Source: Gamsiella multidivaricata (taxonomy: Eukaryota > Mortierellomycota > Mortierellomycetes > Mortierellales > Mortierellaceae). From it: a stretch of DNA of 49,884 bases. The translations under genes were made by a program, and so were the position numbers. The stretch covers positions 1-49,884 of the forward strand of contig NW_026251851.1 of the NCBI RefSeq assembly GCF_025024155.1, in the 5' to 3' direction. Under the pieces are notes generated by a model. That model saw nothing but the letters and a program-made list of their open reading frames with translations. It made no database searches and was not told the DNA's origin. Below are positions 19,820-31,862 of this stretch, piece after piece; within the stretch, counting starts at the first letter, position 1; every line of letters begins with the position of its first letter.

Positions 19820-22015
19820 GAAATCGCACGAGGATTTGCGAGTGTTGGTCTTTTTTCAACAGATCAGATCATGGATGAAGGATTGGAGGTGCGGTCGTGG
19901 TCCTTCCTTCGCAAGCAGCAACGAGTCAAAGGGCCATCCAGACAATGGTTCCATGATTTCCAGTCCTGGATCACAGGCGACGATCACCGGCGTAGCTTCA
20001 TCAGCCAGTGGATTGCAGCAGAACGATGCAGGATAGGCGAATGCGCACACGACTGCCCTCGCTGTGTTGACCAAGTTGTACCCCCGCCACAACAAGAAAT
20101 CCTGCGAGAGGTGATAGGGCCCCTCACGGAGACCGAGGACAGACAAGCGAGGCGTACTGCTGAGGATGCTTTGCATACGTACAATATCGCGGTCCGACTC
20201 AAGGAATATAGACAGCGACAGCGACGTGAAAAATATAATGGCATGGATGAGGACCAGAAGGTACATGAAATGGAAAAAGCAGCACTCAAGGACATGGATT
20301 CACAGCCAACTACCATTCAGGATGCGGCAGCGCTCGCGTCCTTGGCTCCGCTAGCACAAATGATCGATTTCCCGTGGGTTGATATTGACCAGGAGACATG
20401 GCAAACGATCCGTGAGACTCGATGGAGGATCCCGCCTGGGCTGGAGGCAATTGTCCTTTATTCGGATGGATCAGTGAAGAACGCTGGCTCGGACACAGTC
20501 AGCCAATCGTTCGGCAGTGTCTATAGATGCGTTGACGGCTCATTTCAGACGGCTATCTGTGGTACAACGACGGATTACGCATCATCCACCAAAGCAGAAC
20601 TGGTGAGTCTGCTCGCGACAATTCTGTGCTGTCCCCGGGATCGCAACGCCATTATTCATATCGACAATAGAGCAGTGGTCCAACAGTTTGCGGCGTTAGT
20701 TAAGAATCGACATACAGCTACTCCACGACGACGGTTGAGAGCAGCATATGCCAACTGGTGGGCCGTGATCTACGAGGCGTACGTGCAGCAGGACAGCAAA
20801 GTAGATGTTCAGTGGGTTAAAGGACACAATGGCGATACTGGAAATGAGGCCGCTGACGAATTGGCGGACAAGACACACGACAGCGGGCGACGGCCTTGGC
20901 AACTGAACACACAGTATTTCACGAGCATGAAGACACATACGACCTTCTGTGGTCAGCCAGCGGAGGACGACATTCGCCAATTGATCAAGCATCAGTCTGC
21001 AGCCAGAGACCATCATGCATGGACTTGTCAACGATGAATGAAACAATTTATTCAGCAGTGGGAAGAAGTGGAGTGGCGATCCAGCCTTGCTATAATACAT
21101 GAGAAAAATCCGCCAGGGGGTTTTTTCACCAGCCTTGCGGATTGCAACCATCGGTCCCACAGGATCAAGAAAATCCATGGTATGCTGCCAACCATGCAGT
21201 ACATGCACAGGTGGAAGCCGAATCTGTATACCACAGACAGATGCCAAGTGTGCCTTACCATGGTGGAGGATGCCCAGCACCTCTGGGTCTGCAGAGTCAC
21301 ACAGAACAGACGACAGGAAGAATGGAGAAAGACACTTGATGGGGTTCTAAGTCTTGGACGCACCTTGGTAGATAAGGCGAGGAAAAAGTGGTTGTGCGAC
21401 ATGGAGGAGGCAATCAAGGATGGTCGACAATTCACACGCACCGAACCGAGTTTTACCCCGTGCGAGTTAGACACCCTTTGGTGGAGTCTGCGTGATATCC
21501 GGGGAGTGGAAACGATGGTGGATACGCGGGATGATGACTGGATAAAGCTGCTGGAGGAGCGGCGAGACAGGGACAATGGTGGCGAGGACAGAGAGAATGT
21601 CCACGAGGAAGAAGGAGAAGGAGTGGGCAGTCAAGAAAACGTACAGCAGGCAGCACCGCCTACCAGGCTATGGACAACGACAGACATATATCACGGGCTC
21701 GTACCAAAGTTCCTGACAACAGATTGGGCGCTACTCTTGAAGACGTCGAAGAGCATCGCGGCTTACCTGGTTGGACGTTTTGTAGAACGAGTTGAGGCTT
21801 TTGGCCGAGAGGAGTTATGGAAGGAGCGATGTAGTGCCACAGTGGCATGGGAAAAGTCCGAGGGCATATGCACGAGGATGAAGAAAGCCGGGGTCCAGGT
21901 AGGAGGTGAGACCCAGGGCTTTGTGAGACAACAGCTCCAAGAGGAGGTTACGACAGCGGCGAGGAGGAGAGCAGACAGCCGCTTGGTGGACCATCTTCAG
22001 GTAAGGTGGTGTTGA
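19820..22015 (+). pseudogene. LINE-type element copy B, divergent relative
   Basis: The open frame encodes the same layout as copy A with clearly diverged sequence. It has a charged N-terminal segment, RNase H (IVLYSDGSVKNAG, SSTKAELVSLLATI, IIHIDNRAVV, WVKGHNGDTGNEAADELAD), a NHRSHRIKKIHGMLPTMQ block, a Cys/His knuckle (CQVCLTMVEDAQHLWVC) and a C-terminal region WALLLKTSKSIAAYLVGRF. An in-frame TGA at 21035-21037 interrupts it; removing that one stop gives about 730 codons. No reverse transcriptase precedes it, because the 5' side is cut at the 202-bp repeat. Confidence 0.82.
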
Positions 22016-22631
22016 ACGAGATGGAGAGAGGAAGGAGGATAAAATTCATATCGGCCCGTGATCTTGACTAGGAGAGGACCCATCGGACCCGACAGGTTGC
22101 GTAGCGGTTTTGGGCCCCGGCTCAAGTATTAGAAACCATACGACTCAGAATGTGCACCATAGGTATTTGGTTCCTCATTTTACATTAGTTTAGTGGGTGC
22201 CTCTTGATAGCTATCTTTAGGTAACTATCGGCCGGCTGACAGTCCAAGCCCACTCGACCACCTGCTATACACTGCTGATGTGGACATCAAGCGACAGGTG
22301 GTAACTTTAGACTCGGTATCATCTGCGTCTGCAAATGCTCGGGTAGCGTACACTATATGTATAGAAGTACGCCCTATAGAAAGCGGAAGCAATTAGCAAT
22401 TTGCCCTTATGAATTAATGGAGAAAATGATAGTAGCCAGTTCTTTCTGGCTTAAATCGCCATGTCAATCCTTTCAGTTTTTCGTACGCTTTTCTCCATGC
22501 CGTAACGCATACCTGCGATGTATAGCTACACACTGAATAAAGAAGAATCATTCCTTTCTAACAGCCCAGCAACTTTGATCATAAGGGAATTTTTATTTTA
22601 AACATCGATTTTATTCGTATCTGGTTCTCCA
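22016..22631. other. Noncoding stretch after LINE copy B
   Basis: No gene is recognised. It probably includes the 3' untranslated part of copy B and the 3' flank of a small minus-strand gene. There is no obvious poly(A) tail. Confidence 0.4.
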
Positions 22632-22944
22632 TTACCAATCCTCAACTTTCAGAAAGTATGGTGCGCTTTGAACATTCACGGCCATCTCGTTGCGTATCGC
22701 AAAGATTCCAGAAATACCATCTACACTAAGCCAAGAACACTCAGTCTCATTCAAAGAGCTGTAGTCAGCCTGAGATATGCATCTTCATAACATATGTTCC
22801 ACTATGCTTTTGAATTGTTTGAAACCCAAGACCGACCTACCCGTTGCATCTAAATTTTTGCACATTGTACATTGATCACTTCTCAAATTGCTCAAATGCT
22901 TCTTCCTTCATGGTATACAATCGTTGACATCTACAGCATTTCAT
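22632..22944 (-). pseudogene. Possible small zinc-ribbon gene, broken
   Basis: A minus-strand ATG at 22944 begins MKCCRCQRLYTMKEEAFEQF. After a frameshift, SQCTMCKNLDA follows, giving two Cys pairs like a small zinc ribbon. A GT...AG gap (acceptor at 22769) leads to ADYSSLNETECSWLSVDGIS, GIFAIRNEMAVNVQ and SAPYFLKVEDW-stop at 22632. A CTATAAAGG sequence lies just upstream of the ATG. Reading phase does not close across the first part. It is either a pseudogene or a model I have not resolved. Confidence 0.33.
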
Positions 22945-23629
22945 GCTAGGCCTTTATAGATGCGTTCAGAAATGAACAGCAAACATCATATACATATATA
23001 GGGTTGGCGCGTTCATGATCGCGTTCTGAACGCCTACATCGCGAATGGAAAATTCATCAGCTGCTTCAGCTTTACTCTAGTCATGAATCGCACTCTGCGC
23101 CTCGGTGGGCTCCATGGTGATAGACAAAAAGTCCAGGAAGGGAGCCGGGGGACGGAGTGGACGTATTGGAGGTATTGAGAGGTGAATTCCGTTTTAATGT
23201 ACGAATGTATAGAATTGTGAATCATATTGAAGTCTTCTGGCGAGGACTCTAATTTGTCCTCCCTGCTTGTCCTGGTTCGAGGTTGGAAGAATCAGCAATC
23301 AAGTGTGTGACAGCTGAAAAGCCATGCATGCCAACCTTACCTTTTAGCGACAAAAATGAATTCTAGTTGTGCTAGACGAATAAACAATGTCTTGACAGAG
23401 GCCAACAGAGGCCAGCAGAGGGACAATCATGCGGTTTCCGCATAAACCGTAATCCACTCGCTGATTGTACCTCGCAAAAAAAAAAAAATATTGTCTCTCG
23501 CGATGGCAAACGCACAATTTTGCAGAGAAGATGGGGTACAAAAGATGATATGTACAAATATTTATTTTCACAGATATGCGCCATTCTGCTCCCTTTTACT
23601 GGCCTTCATTCGCCAAAGCATATTGGCGC
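22945..23629. other. Intergenic
   Basis: No convincing gene is seen. An A13 tract lies at 23476-23488. The right end is the 3' flank of the SCP2 gene. Confidence 0.5.
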
Positions 23630-24443
23630 TTAAAGCTTGGCCTTAAAGCCAGACTTCTCCTTAGCAGCGTTGAGAACAGAGTCAAGCTTGGTAGCCATCA
23701 TGATTGCGCCCTTGACTTTGATCTTGCCGGACATGAACAGCTTCTGGCCGTTGGCCTTGCCTTCGGCAAGAGCAATAAAGTCGTCATCAGCAATGTCGAT
23801 GGTGATGTCGGGCTTGAGGCCATTGACAGTTCCTTTGTGCATGGCACCGTTGCCCGTCTTCAAGTCAAAGGTCCAGGTAGCTAAAGAAAAGATATCCATT
23901 TACCTTAGCTGCAGTCCTAGTTATCACAGAAAACATGAATAATATGCTAGAGAGCATACCAACTTTCCCCTCCTTGTTCTTGACGTTGAATTGAAAGACA
24001 CCTTTGACCTTCTTGACCTGCTCCTGGCGTTCAGCCTCAGAGAGAGCCTTGAGATGCTCATCGATCTGGGTGAGGAGAGCAGAGGACTTGAAACCGTCGA
24101 CAGCGAGAGCTACGAATCCAGAAGCCATACAAAGAATGCGTGTGAGCTGGATGGATGACGCGAAAGGGAACTGCAAATTGTCCAGCATGCAAGACATTAT
24201 GCAATAGAATCTCTGCTGATATCCCAATGGCGTGGTTGAGTAGCCGGAAAAAGCGAAGAGTGTATCCTCCAGACCATTCTCGAATCAACTGGTCCTAAGC
24301 TGTCTATTGTTATCTGTCGGCTGCTGGCTGTGTCCATTTATGCTCCTTGTTGCTGTCTCGGCTGGTAGTGGCGGTGGGCGCTCATTCCAGAGATGGTTGA
24401 TGCACGATTGACAAGATGCAAGATGATGCCTCAACTTACACAT
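23630..24443 (-). CDS. SCP2: SCP2-type sterol carrier protein, peroxisomal
   Basis: The best model has a 4-nt first exon (24443-24440, ATGT), a 330-bp intron with donor GTAAGTTG, exon 2 (24109-23960) and exon 3 (23880-23630). Together they give 134 residues, starting MSLAVDGFKSSALL. That start mirrors the MSLKVDGF opening of yeast SCP2-like proteins, which is why it is preferred over the in-frame ATG at 24128. The protein is a single SCP2 domain: VKGVFQFNVKNKEGK, ATWTFDLKTGNGAM, GLKPDITIDIADDDFIALAE and GKANGQKLFMSGKIKVKG. The C-terminus is AKL, a PTS1 peroxisome import signal. Members bind lipids and acyl-CoAs and support peroxisomal fatty acid metabolism. Confidence 0.92.
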
Positions 24444-24818
24444 AGCGTTTACTTGAGTTGAGTAGAATAGAGAGTTAAGAGCAAGCGAGGGAGAGTTAAA
24501 GAATTAGAAAGAAGAGAAGAAAGGGAAATGCGTCCTTTCCTCGACCGATTCTTATACCGCCTGTTGAAGCAAGCACTCTCCGCCCCTTTTTCGTATTACG
24601 TTTCCTATTCCCGTTGCAGATCATATTCTCTCAACTGCACGTGCTAAAAATGCAGCCCGGGGGACGCGCTCCCCTCAATCCACTACACATAAACGAGGCC
24701 CCTTCCGCCGTGTTTCTCATCTGTAGACCACCGATGCCTTCATTCAGCTATGGATGCTATCAATGGTGTCGACAATGAAAGTGCTGCAAACAGACTACTT
24801 TATTTCTGGCTCAAAGCA
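24444..24818. promoter_or_regulatory. SCP2 upstream region
   Basis: This 375-bp gap lies between the SMC1 stop and the SCP2 start, with both genes on the minus strand. It should hold the SCP2 promoter and the SMC1 3' end. A purine-rich tract at 24478-24530 (GAGAG/GAAAG) lies just upstream of the SCP2 start. No defined site was recognised. Confidence 0.4.
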
Positions 24819-27800
24819 TTACTTCTCGAATTGATCGAGCGCAAGTGTGAGCGTCTTGCTACTATTCAGTCCTTGGTCGCGATAGATACCAACAAGCCCC
24901 TGTCCTCGCTCATACAGCGAGCTCTTCAACGAAATCACAATGAACTGCAGATTCTCCGATGCATGCTCCTGCAGATAGTGTCCAATTCGAGCCACGTTCA
25001 TGTTATCAAGAGCTGCATCCACCTCGTCCAGCACAAAGAATGGTGATGGCCGGAAAGAATGGATCGCAAACAGCAGTGCCAGTGCCGCCATTGTCTTCTC
25101 GCCTCCAGACAACTGGTCCATGTCCCGGAACCTCTTCATCGGCGGCATCGCATGGTACCGGATTCCATCAAGATACGGCTCCTCAGTACCCTCAAGCGAA
25201 AGATATGCCGTGCCTCCCATTGGAAATGCTGTCGATCGCGTCAATGACTTGTAAATCTCGTCAATTTTCTCAGAAATATGTTGAAATGCACGATTGAATC
25301 GGCTATAGCGCTCCTGCTTGACCACCCCAAATGCTTCCTTGATCGTCTTAGCACTCCTGCGGGCTGCATTGAATTCCTTGTCCGTCTGCTTTAGTCGCGC
25401 CTCCACTCCATCCAGTCGCTCAATCGCCTTCATATTCGGCGCCAACCGATCAATTTCATCCGAAAGCTGTCGTAATCGATCCAAAAATTCATTCTCCATC
25501 TGCTCCATCGTGCCCACCTCAGCTTGCTCTCCCGTCGATGATGACCCAGTGCCACCGCTCGAAGGTTGAGACTCTGACTGAGAGCTGGCCAATGACAGTC
25601 GATGGATATCGAGACCAACCGTGCCGGTTCCATGGCCTGCACCAGACGACAATGACATGCTGGAGCTGGGCAATGCTTGCTTTTGATCTTCATCCAATTC
25701 TGAGAAATCAACTGTGATCTTCCAATCCTGGCTACGACGACCCTGTGATGACCGAGTGGATACGCCTCCCTCCGTGTCAATATCCATGTCCGTGTCATTC
25801 GAAGATGGTTGTCGGTAGCCTTCCATATCATCCAAAGGCACATCGTCCAGAGATCCCTTTTCCATTGGCAACTCAATCTGTTCAAGCTTGCATCGTCTAA
25901 AGATCGACGATCGCTCAGAGTCTAACTTCTCTACCAACGATTCCTAGAAACATATATATTGCCAAAAAAAAAACATCAATACATCAACACATCACTTTTG
26001 TATCCTATCAAGTGAGAAACCCCCCCTGGAACACAGTGTACTACATATTACCTTGGAGCTGATCTCCTTCACCAATGCGTCCACCTGTCTGATAACACGC
26101 GCGACCTGTCTCTTCCCAGCATTGACCTGGTCCGTATGCTTCTGGAATACTGACCTGGCCTCGCCCAGTTCCTGTCCCAGTATATCGATCTCCTGCTGGA
26201 TGTCAGCCTGCTTCGACTGGATTTCATCCCGTTGTCTCTCATATCCGTCTAAGGCTGCCATTTCTGACGCCAGCATGTTTTCCAGTCGCGAGAGTCGCTC
26301 CTTTGTTTCATTGCGCTGTGCCGTCTCGAACAAGAGCTGGTTGCGCAACTTTGACAAAATTATTTCGAACTTTGCCCTCCTCTCCGATAGCTCCTGTGAG
26401 CGCCTTAACGTCAGCTCCTCATACTCTCGAATGCTGGCCATCCCTACTTTGCGACAGAGTGAGGTAAAGATCTCGTCCTCGATCCGATGAACAATTGACT
26501 CGATCATCGCTATCTCCTGTTCTTCCCGCGCAAGCTGACTTGACGACTGTTCTGCCTTGGGTCGCCTTTCCGCAAGCTCTACGTCGGTCAGCTTAATCTC
26601 CTCACGAACACCATTGAGTTTTCTCTTGGTCGCACTCAAATCCTCGCGTGAGAAAAGCAGCTTGCTCTCAATACCGGCCAATTCACTCTTGAGTGCTTCC
26701 TCGGGCACGCCTCTCTTCTTAGTCTTGGATAATTCATTTAGTTGAGTCAACATGGCATCCCTCCGTTTCTTCAGCTCCTCCACAACCTTCTCCTCCCAAC
26801 GACGAGTTATCGAGCCGGCCCCACTTTGGCCTCCGGTGATCAAGCCACTTTTGTGGAAAATGGTACCATCAAGTGCAACAGCCTTGACTTGCTGACCGAG
26901 ATCGTAACAAACGTGCTTTGCAACCTCCATCGTGTCGCACACCAGAGCATTTCCGCACACATAATGGATCGCACGCTCAACCACTTCGTCGTATTGCACA
27001 ACGTCAACGGCGAGACGTGAGCCTTTGGCCAACGTTCGCAGGCGATCGTTCAAAGGCTTGATAATGAGCGTGTCCAGAGGGAGGAACGTGGCATGTCCCG
27101 ACCGCTGCTCACGCAAGAGCTGGATGCACTCAATAGCTGTTCGCTCACGATCAACAACAATGGCATCCATGTGGCGTCCTAGAATGACTGATATCGCAGC
27201 GTCGTACTTTCGTTGAGTAGGCTTGCAGAGGTCTGTCACCCGACCGTGGACACCAGGGAAGATACGCTTGAGCATTGCCAATATTTCTTTGAGTCTCTGC
27301 TCCTTCTCAGATTCACGCTGGTCCAGCTTTGCCTCCATGAGTTGATTGAGCGTGCTGGTCAGTTTTTCGTTCAATTCCAGCTCTGTCTTCTCGATCCTGA
27401 GTCGTTCATTATTAAGGTTTGACAAGTCCTGTTGCACTTTGGCTTGATCCTGTAAGACTTTCGCAATATGGGACTCAACCTTGCGCTGATGATCCAAAAA
27501 GCTCGCCTCCTGCTCAGCCAGCCTACTCCTCTTTGTCTCCAGTTCTGTCATGGACTCCTTTAAACGGCTGTTTTCTTCGCGTGTCGTCTTAATATTTCTC
27601 TTCATCTGGCCCAGTTGCTGTGTCTGTGCCACCGTTTGCAGTGCAACTTCCTCCTTCCTAAAGGTACACGCAGGTGGGTATGACGTATAAGCAAACAGAA
27701 TAGCCTGATTCCGATTATAACACATATCGCGAAGGGACGTCCTCACTTACTTAGAGCTGTACAGGGCAAGGTCATCGTTGCCAAGCGTCACTCCCCGTAC

Positions 27801-29630
27801 CTTTTCCTGAGCCTTAGCCTCCAGCTCAAATTTTGTAGCGGCCTTCTCCAGCTGAGCCAGTTCCGCCTCCTGTTGCGCAACGCTCCCCTCTTGGGCCGCA
27901 TACGTCTCCTTGACTGTTGCCCGGTTGGCCTTGATCGACTTCATCTTCTTGGTGACATGGACTACCTTTTCGTCCAGACCTAGGCTCTCTGGATGCTACT
28001 CAAGGACACATGGACAAAATGATAAGTTGATGCTCACTGGCATTATGGGCTTTCATGATTACCTCGCTCAAATGAATATCTTCAGTTCGCGGACGTGCAC
28101 CTACCAAGTCACTAAGCGCTTTTTCGCGCTTACCGATAGACCTTTCCTTGCGATATGCTTCCCGCTGAGCGACTGCCTGTTCCTTCTTGGCGTTCTTCAA
28201 TGACTCCTCTAGTTCATCCTATGGGTGGATAATCGCATATACCAGTATTAGTTCCTTGTCTTTCTTCAAACAATCTCATAGAGAGAAAGTATGGTTCTCT
28301 GTCCTCAGAACATTACCAGCTCTTTTTGTACGGACTTGAGGGTTGTGTCTTTTGTAGCAATAACATTTTCAGCTTCAGTGATATTGCGCTCAATGTGAAA
28401 CAGCTTCCAGACAAGGTAGGTCACCAACAAGTTTGTCTAGCATTCAGTGTGACAAGGTCGGTAAAGTCACTCAGAGGAAGCACTCAACAACGACAGAAAG
28501 CGCATCACATAGATGTCCACAAACCTTTTCTGCCTGTAGTGTCTCGAAACGTTCAGCTTCGGCCAATTGCTCCTGATATTGTTTGATCTCTGCATTAATT
28601 CCCTTCTTCCTGTGAAAGTTAAATGTGGAATTTTCGACAGCGCGCTCCTGCTCCTGTTGAAGTCGGTCGTATTCCTGCTTGAGCTCCAAAGAGCCGCTGA
28701 TCTGCTCAATGAGTTTGGTAAGATCCTTTGGAGACTGCGACGCAATTGCCTCGATATCGCCCTAAAATATATCCATTAGTAAGTTGATGATATGAGTAAC
28801 ATAGCATAAAGGGAGCATTGCGTCAAAATGATCCATGTGGATGAGATGATAGCTGTTTTACCTGGAACACCAAGAAGTTCCTTGCTTTGACAAGAATATT
28901 GATCTCTTGTAGCGCCTTATCATAGTCTGCATAGAGCATGACCTTTCCGTTTATTTTATATTCGCTGATTCCAGCCATATTGACACTATTGGAAAGAGCA
29001 AAATGTAACATGTTAGTGTCAGTCAGTCTACTTGTTCTTAAACAGCATAATGGCTATAAATGGAAAGCGCGCTCTGTGTAGGCGTGTGCAGAAGGTACCT
29101 CCTGGTAAACCGTGTTTCGGTACCGCCGTCGTTTTGATATACAGCCATAACCCAGGCCTTCCTGGGATCGGAGTCATTGCCGGGCTGCTGCCGAGACGAC
29201 CCGTTAATCCTACCTCTATTGCTTTCGTCACTTTCATCGACACGGTCGCGATAGATAAGCTCCCGAAGCTGGCTGGAGCGCAGTTGAGCCGATTTGACTC
29301 CAAGAACAAACGATATAGCATCCATTAAATTGGATTTGCCTATAGGACGCATACTGTGTAGGTCAGTAAAATTGGTGGCAAATACATTTAAATAAAAATA
29401 CTGGCTTGCCTTTTGCTATCCATACTGGATGCATTATACAAACAATGACAGGCGCGCCATGGAATTAAGAACAATCAGTAGCAGTCGAATAAAAGAATAT
29501 GGCCTGGTGGGCCTTCGTTACCTGCACCATTGGGACCTATAACACAAGTGAAGTCATTAAAGAGTTCGATGATTTGATGGCCCTTGTAAGACTTGAAATT
29601 CTCGAGTTCTATGCGATGTAGACGCCCCAT
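24819..29630 (-). CDS. SMC1: Cohesin subunit SMC1
   Basis: Nine exons (29630-29522, 29339-29099, 28985-28862, 28761-28525, 28403-28317, 28218-28105, 27995-27751, 27657-26052, 25943-24819) join in phase to 1295 residues, close to the family's usual 1225-1240. Walker A is GPNGAGKS at 32-39. The first coiled coil follows [10 protein letters not shown] and [17 protein letters not shown]. The hinge spans about 518-670 ([14 protein letters not shown] ... SGLITGGQ). After the second coiled coil come [15 protein letters not shown], the ABC signature LSGGEK at 1199 and Walker [13 protein letters not shown] near 1223. An insert rich in Asp, Ser and Gly (about 25,520-25,830) makes it longer than relatives. 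With SMC3 and a kleisin it forms the ring that holds sister chromatids together and shapes chromatin loops in the nucleus. Confidence 0.97.
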
Positions 29631-29938
29631 CGTGCCTGGCGCGTACACGATGTTAGTACTTTTGCTGTGAAAGTGCGGCGGGCTGCTGAAATTGAGAGGG
29701 AAGTAGGGATGAAGGGAAGTGGAGAAGGGCAGTAAAAAAATGGTGGCAAAAGTATTCAGGCCACAACAAACAAAGGAAACGCGTTTCCGAAGGCGCGTTT
29801 ACGATCATCTCATTTATATCTTAAGGGTCGATCAAGGACTGCGGAGGCAAGTAAATAATAAACAACCGCGATTTTTGTTTCTCCAGCACTCTAGCACTTC
29901 ATCACCAAAGAACAGACCAGTATATCGCTTAAGACAGC
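29631..29938. promoter_or_regulatory. Shared divergent promoter of SMC1 and RPF1
   Basis: Only 308 bp separate the two start codons. An ACGCGTTTCC/GGCGCGTTT stretch at about 29778-29798 contains ACGCGT, the core of the MluI cell-cycle box that controls S-phase genes, including cohesin genes, in yeasts. That role here is inference. Confidence 0.5.
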
Positions 29939-31309
29939 ATGGTCGAAATCAACACCATCAAGAACAAGCTCAAAAGGGAGGAGCTTTTTCAGAAGCAAAA
30001 GGCTGCCAAGGCAAAGCAAAAGAGGGACCGTCGTACAGCACTGCAAAAGGAGGAGGCATCCAATCCTGAGAAGAAGGAGGTATGCTGCATCGTTTGATAT
30101 TTGCTGTCTGCGTTGATCAGAGGAGACACTGGTTATTTTTCGCACCAACTGTAACAGTTGTACCCATAACCAAAACCAAACATCATACTTTCAATTATAC
30201 TTCACTGGATGACATAGAAACGTCTGGCCGAGAATGTCCCTAATACACTCGAAAATACTAGAGAATTTGATGAGACCATTGTCGAGGAGGACGCAGAGGT
30301 AGCTGCCGACGAAGCAACGGACGAGTTTTCACGGTACTTCCAGAACGGAGTTCCACCGAAGCTTTTAATTACTACTAGCAAGGGACCAAGCGCTGTAAGT
30401 CCAAGCCCTTTAACTTCACACCTCAATTGCAATTGATCCGACCTTGGTTTTGAACATGCGACTCAAGATCATCCCTTTCACTTCATGATTGTCTCTGCAA
30501 CTGCCACTAGTCCGTGTATGAGTTCGCCACAGAACTCATCGATATATTCCCCAACAGCCATTTTGTGAAACGCAAACCCCAATTTGAGATGAAGCACATC
30601 ATCGAGTTTTCAAAAAACCGCGACTTCACTGATATCATGGTCATCAATGAAGACAGGAAAGAGCCTAGTACGTGCAAATGTTCCAGGAGAGATGTATAGT
30701 GTAAGGAATGTCGCACGCATAATACGAGAAGGATGTGCCGACGACCTAACGCGGCAATCTTGTTTATTCGTTCATGTAGATGCATTGACGCTGATTCACT
30801 TACCTGATGGACCCACCGCACATTTTAAGCTGAGCTCAATCTCGCTTAGCAAGGATATTGAGGGACATGGGCGCACTTCCTCGCACAAACCGGAACTGAT
30901 TCTCAACAACTTTAGCACCCGTCTAGGCCACACAATCGGAAGGATGTTCACCGCGCTCTTCCCTCATGTACCAGAGTTCCAGGGACGGCAGGTCGCCACA
31001 CTGCACAACCAGCGCGACTTTATCTTTTTCCGGAGACATCGGTGAGAGAAACCAACTTACTGTTGCTTTTGGATTGTCTGCATGCATTTGTCATGGCCAC
31101 AAAACTAACCATTGCTTTGGTTCAATGTGGTTTTATACGCATGCAGATATGTCTTCAAAAACGCGAAGCGTGTCAATTTGCAAGAGCTGGGTCCACGGTT
31201 CACACTGAAGCTGAAGTGGCTTCAGAAGGGCACATTCGATCGCAAGGGAGAACACGAGTGGATGTTCAAGCCCGAGATGGAGACGAGCCGCCGCAGATTC
31301 TTCCTCTAG
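29939..31309 (+). CDS. RPF1: Ribosome production factor 1 (Brix domain)
   Basis: Five exons (29939-30079, 30218-30394, 30511-30667, 30780-31041, 31147-31309) join in phase to 299 residues. The N-terminus is basic and helical ([20 protein letters not shown]). The Brix domain covers about 105-290: [74 protein letters not shown] and [14 protein letters not shown]. This matches RPF1, a nucleolar factor for 27S pre-rRNA processing and assembly of the large ribosomal subunit. It is transcribed away from SMC1 from a shared short intergenic region. Confidence 0.96.
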
Positions 31310-31862
31310 GCAGTCGAAGGCTACGACACGAAATCGACTACCATTTCGGCGTAGTTCGGTCATGCAGGCCGGACATTTATCTTTCCACAAACATTATCAT
31401 AATCATCACCATCATCGTCGTAATTACCGCTCTCTTTCGCTTTTGCATATTCTCAGCATACGTACTTGTACTATATCTCAAATATAGCTTTTCTCTCAGT
31501 TCTATTTATCTGTCCCCTGCCTGAGTTGTTTATCCATAGTATGGGGGAGACGCATGCGCACTCAATTTCGCCACGCACCCAATATGTCGACCGTGGGGCA
31601 GCTACACCTCCGTAGCCCAAAGGCTCTACTGGTCTTGTCTCATGCAATTTATTCTTTTCCTTTTCAGTCGAACATAATACAGCTTCACCTTGCATCTCTT
31701 CAATCTTTTCATGCATCGTTGAATTCCCTGCATCTTGACCTGATTCCACTCTTATTCCTCTCACACCTGCGTGTGACAGCCGCACTTTGTAGCGCAACAG
31801 TCCATACTGCACACATCCTTCGTTTTCTTTGACCCTATCTCTGGCAAGACTGATAGAACGCT
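31310..31862. other. Intergenic, RPF1 3' end to RING-CH gene
   Basis: No gene is recognised. There are CAT/ATC-rich short repeats near 31392-31420, probably RPF1 3' untranslated sequence, and a C/T-rich promoter-like region before 31863. Confidence 0.45.

Noticed and set aside
29719..30069. 116-codon plus-strand frame before and over the RPF1 start
   Set aside because: It overlaps RPF1 exon 1 in another frame, is rich in Lys/Gln from the shadowed codons and shows no homology.
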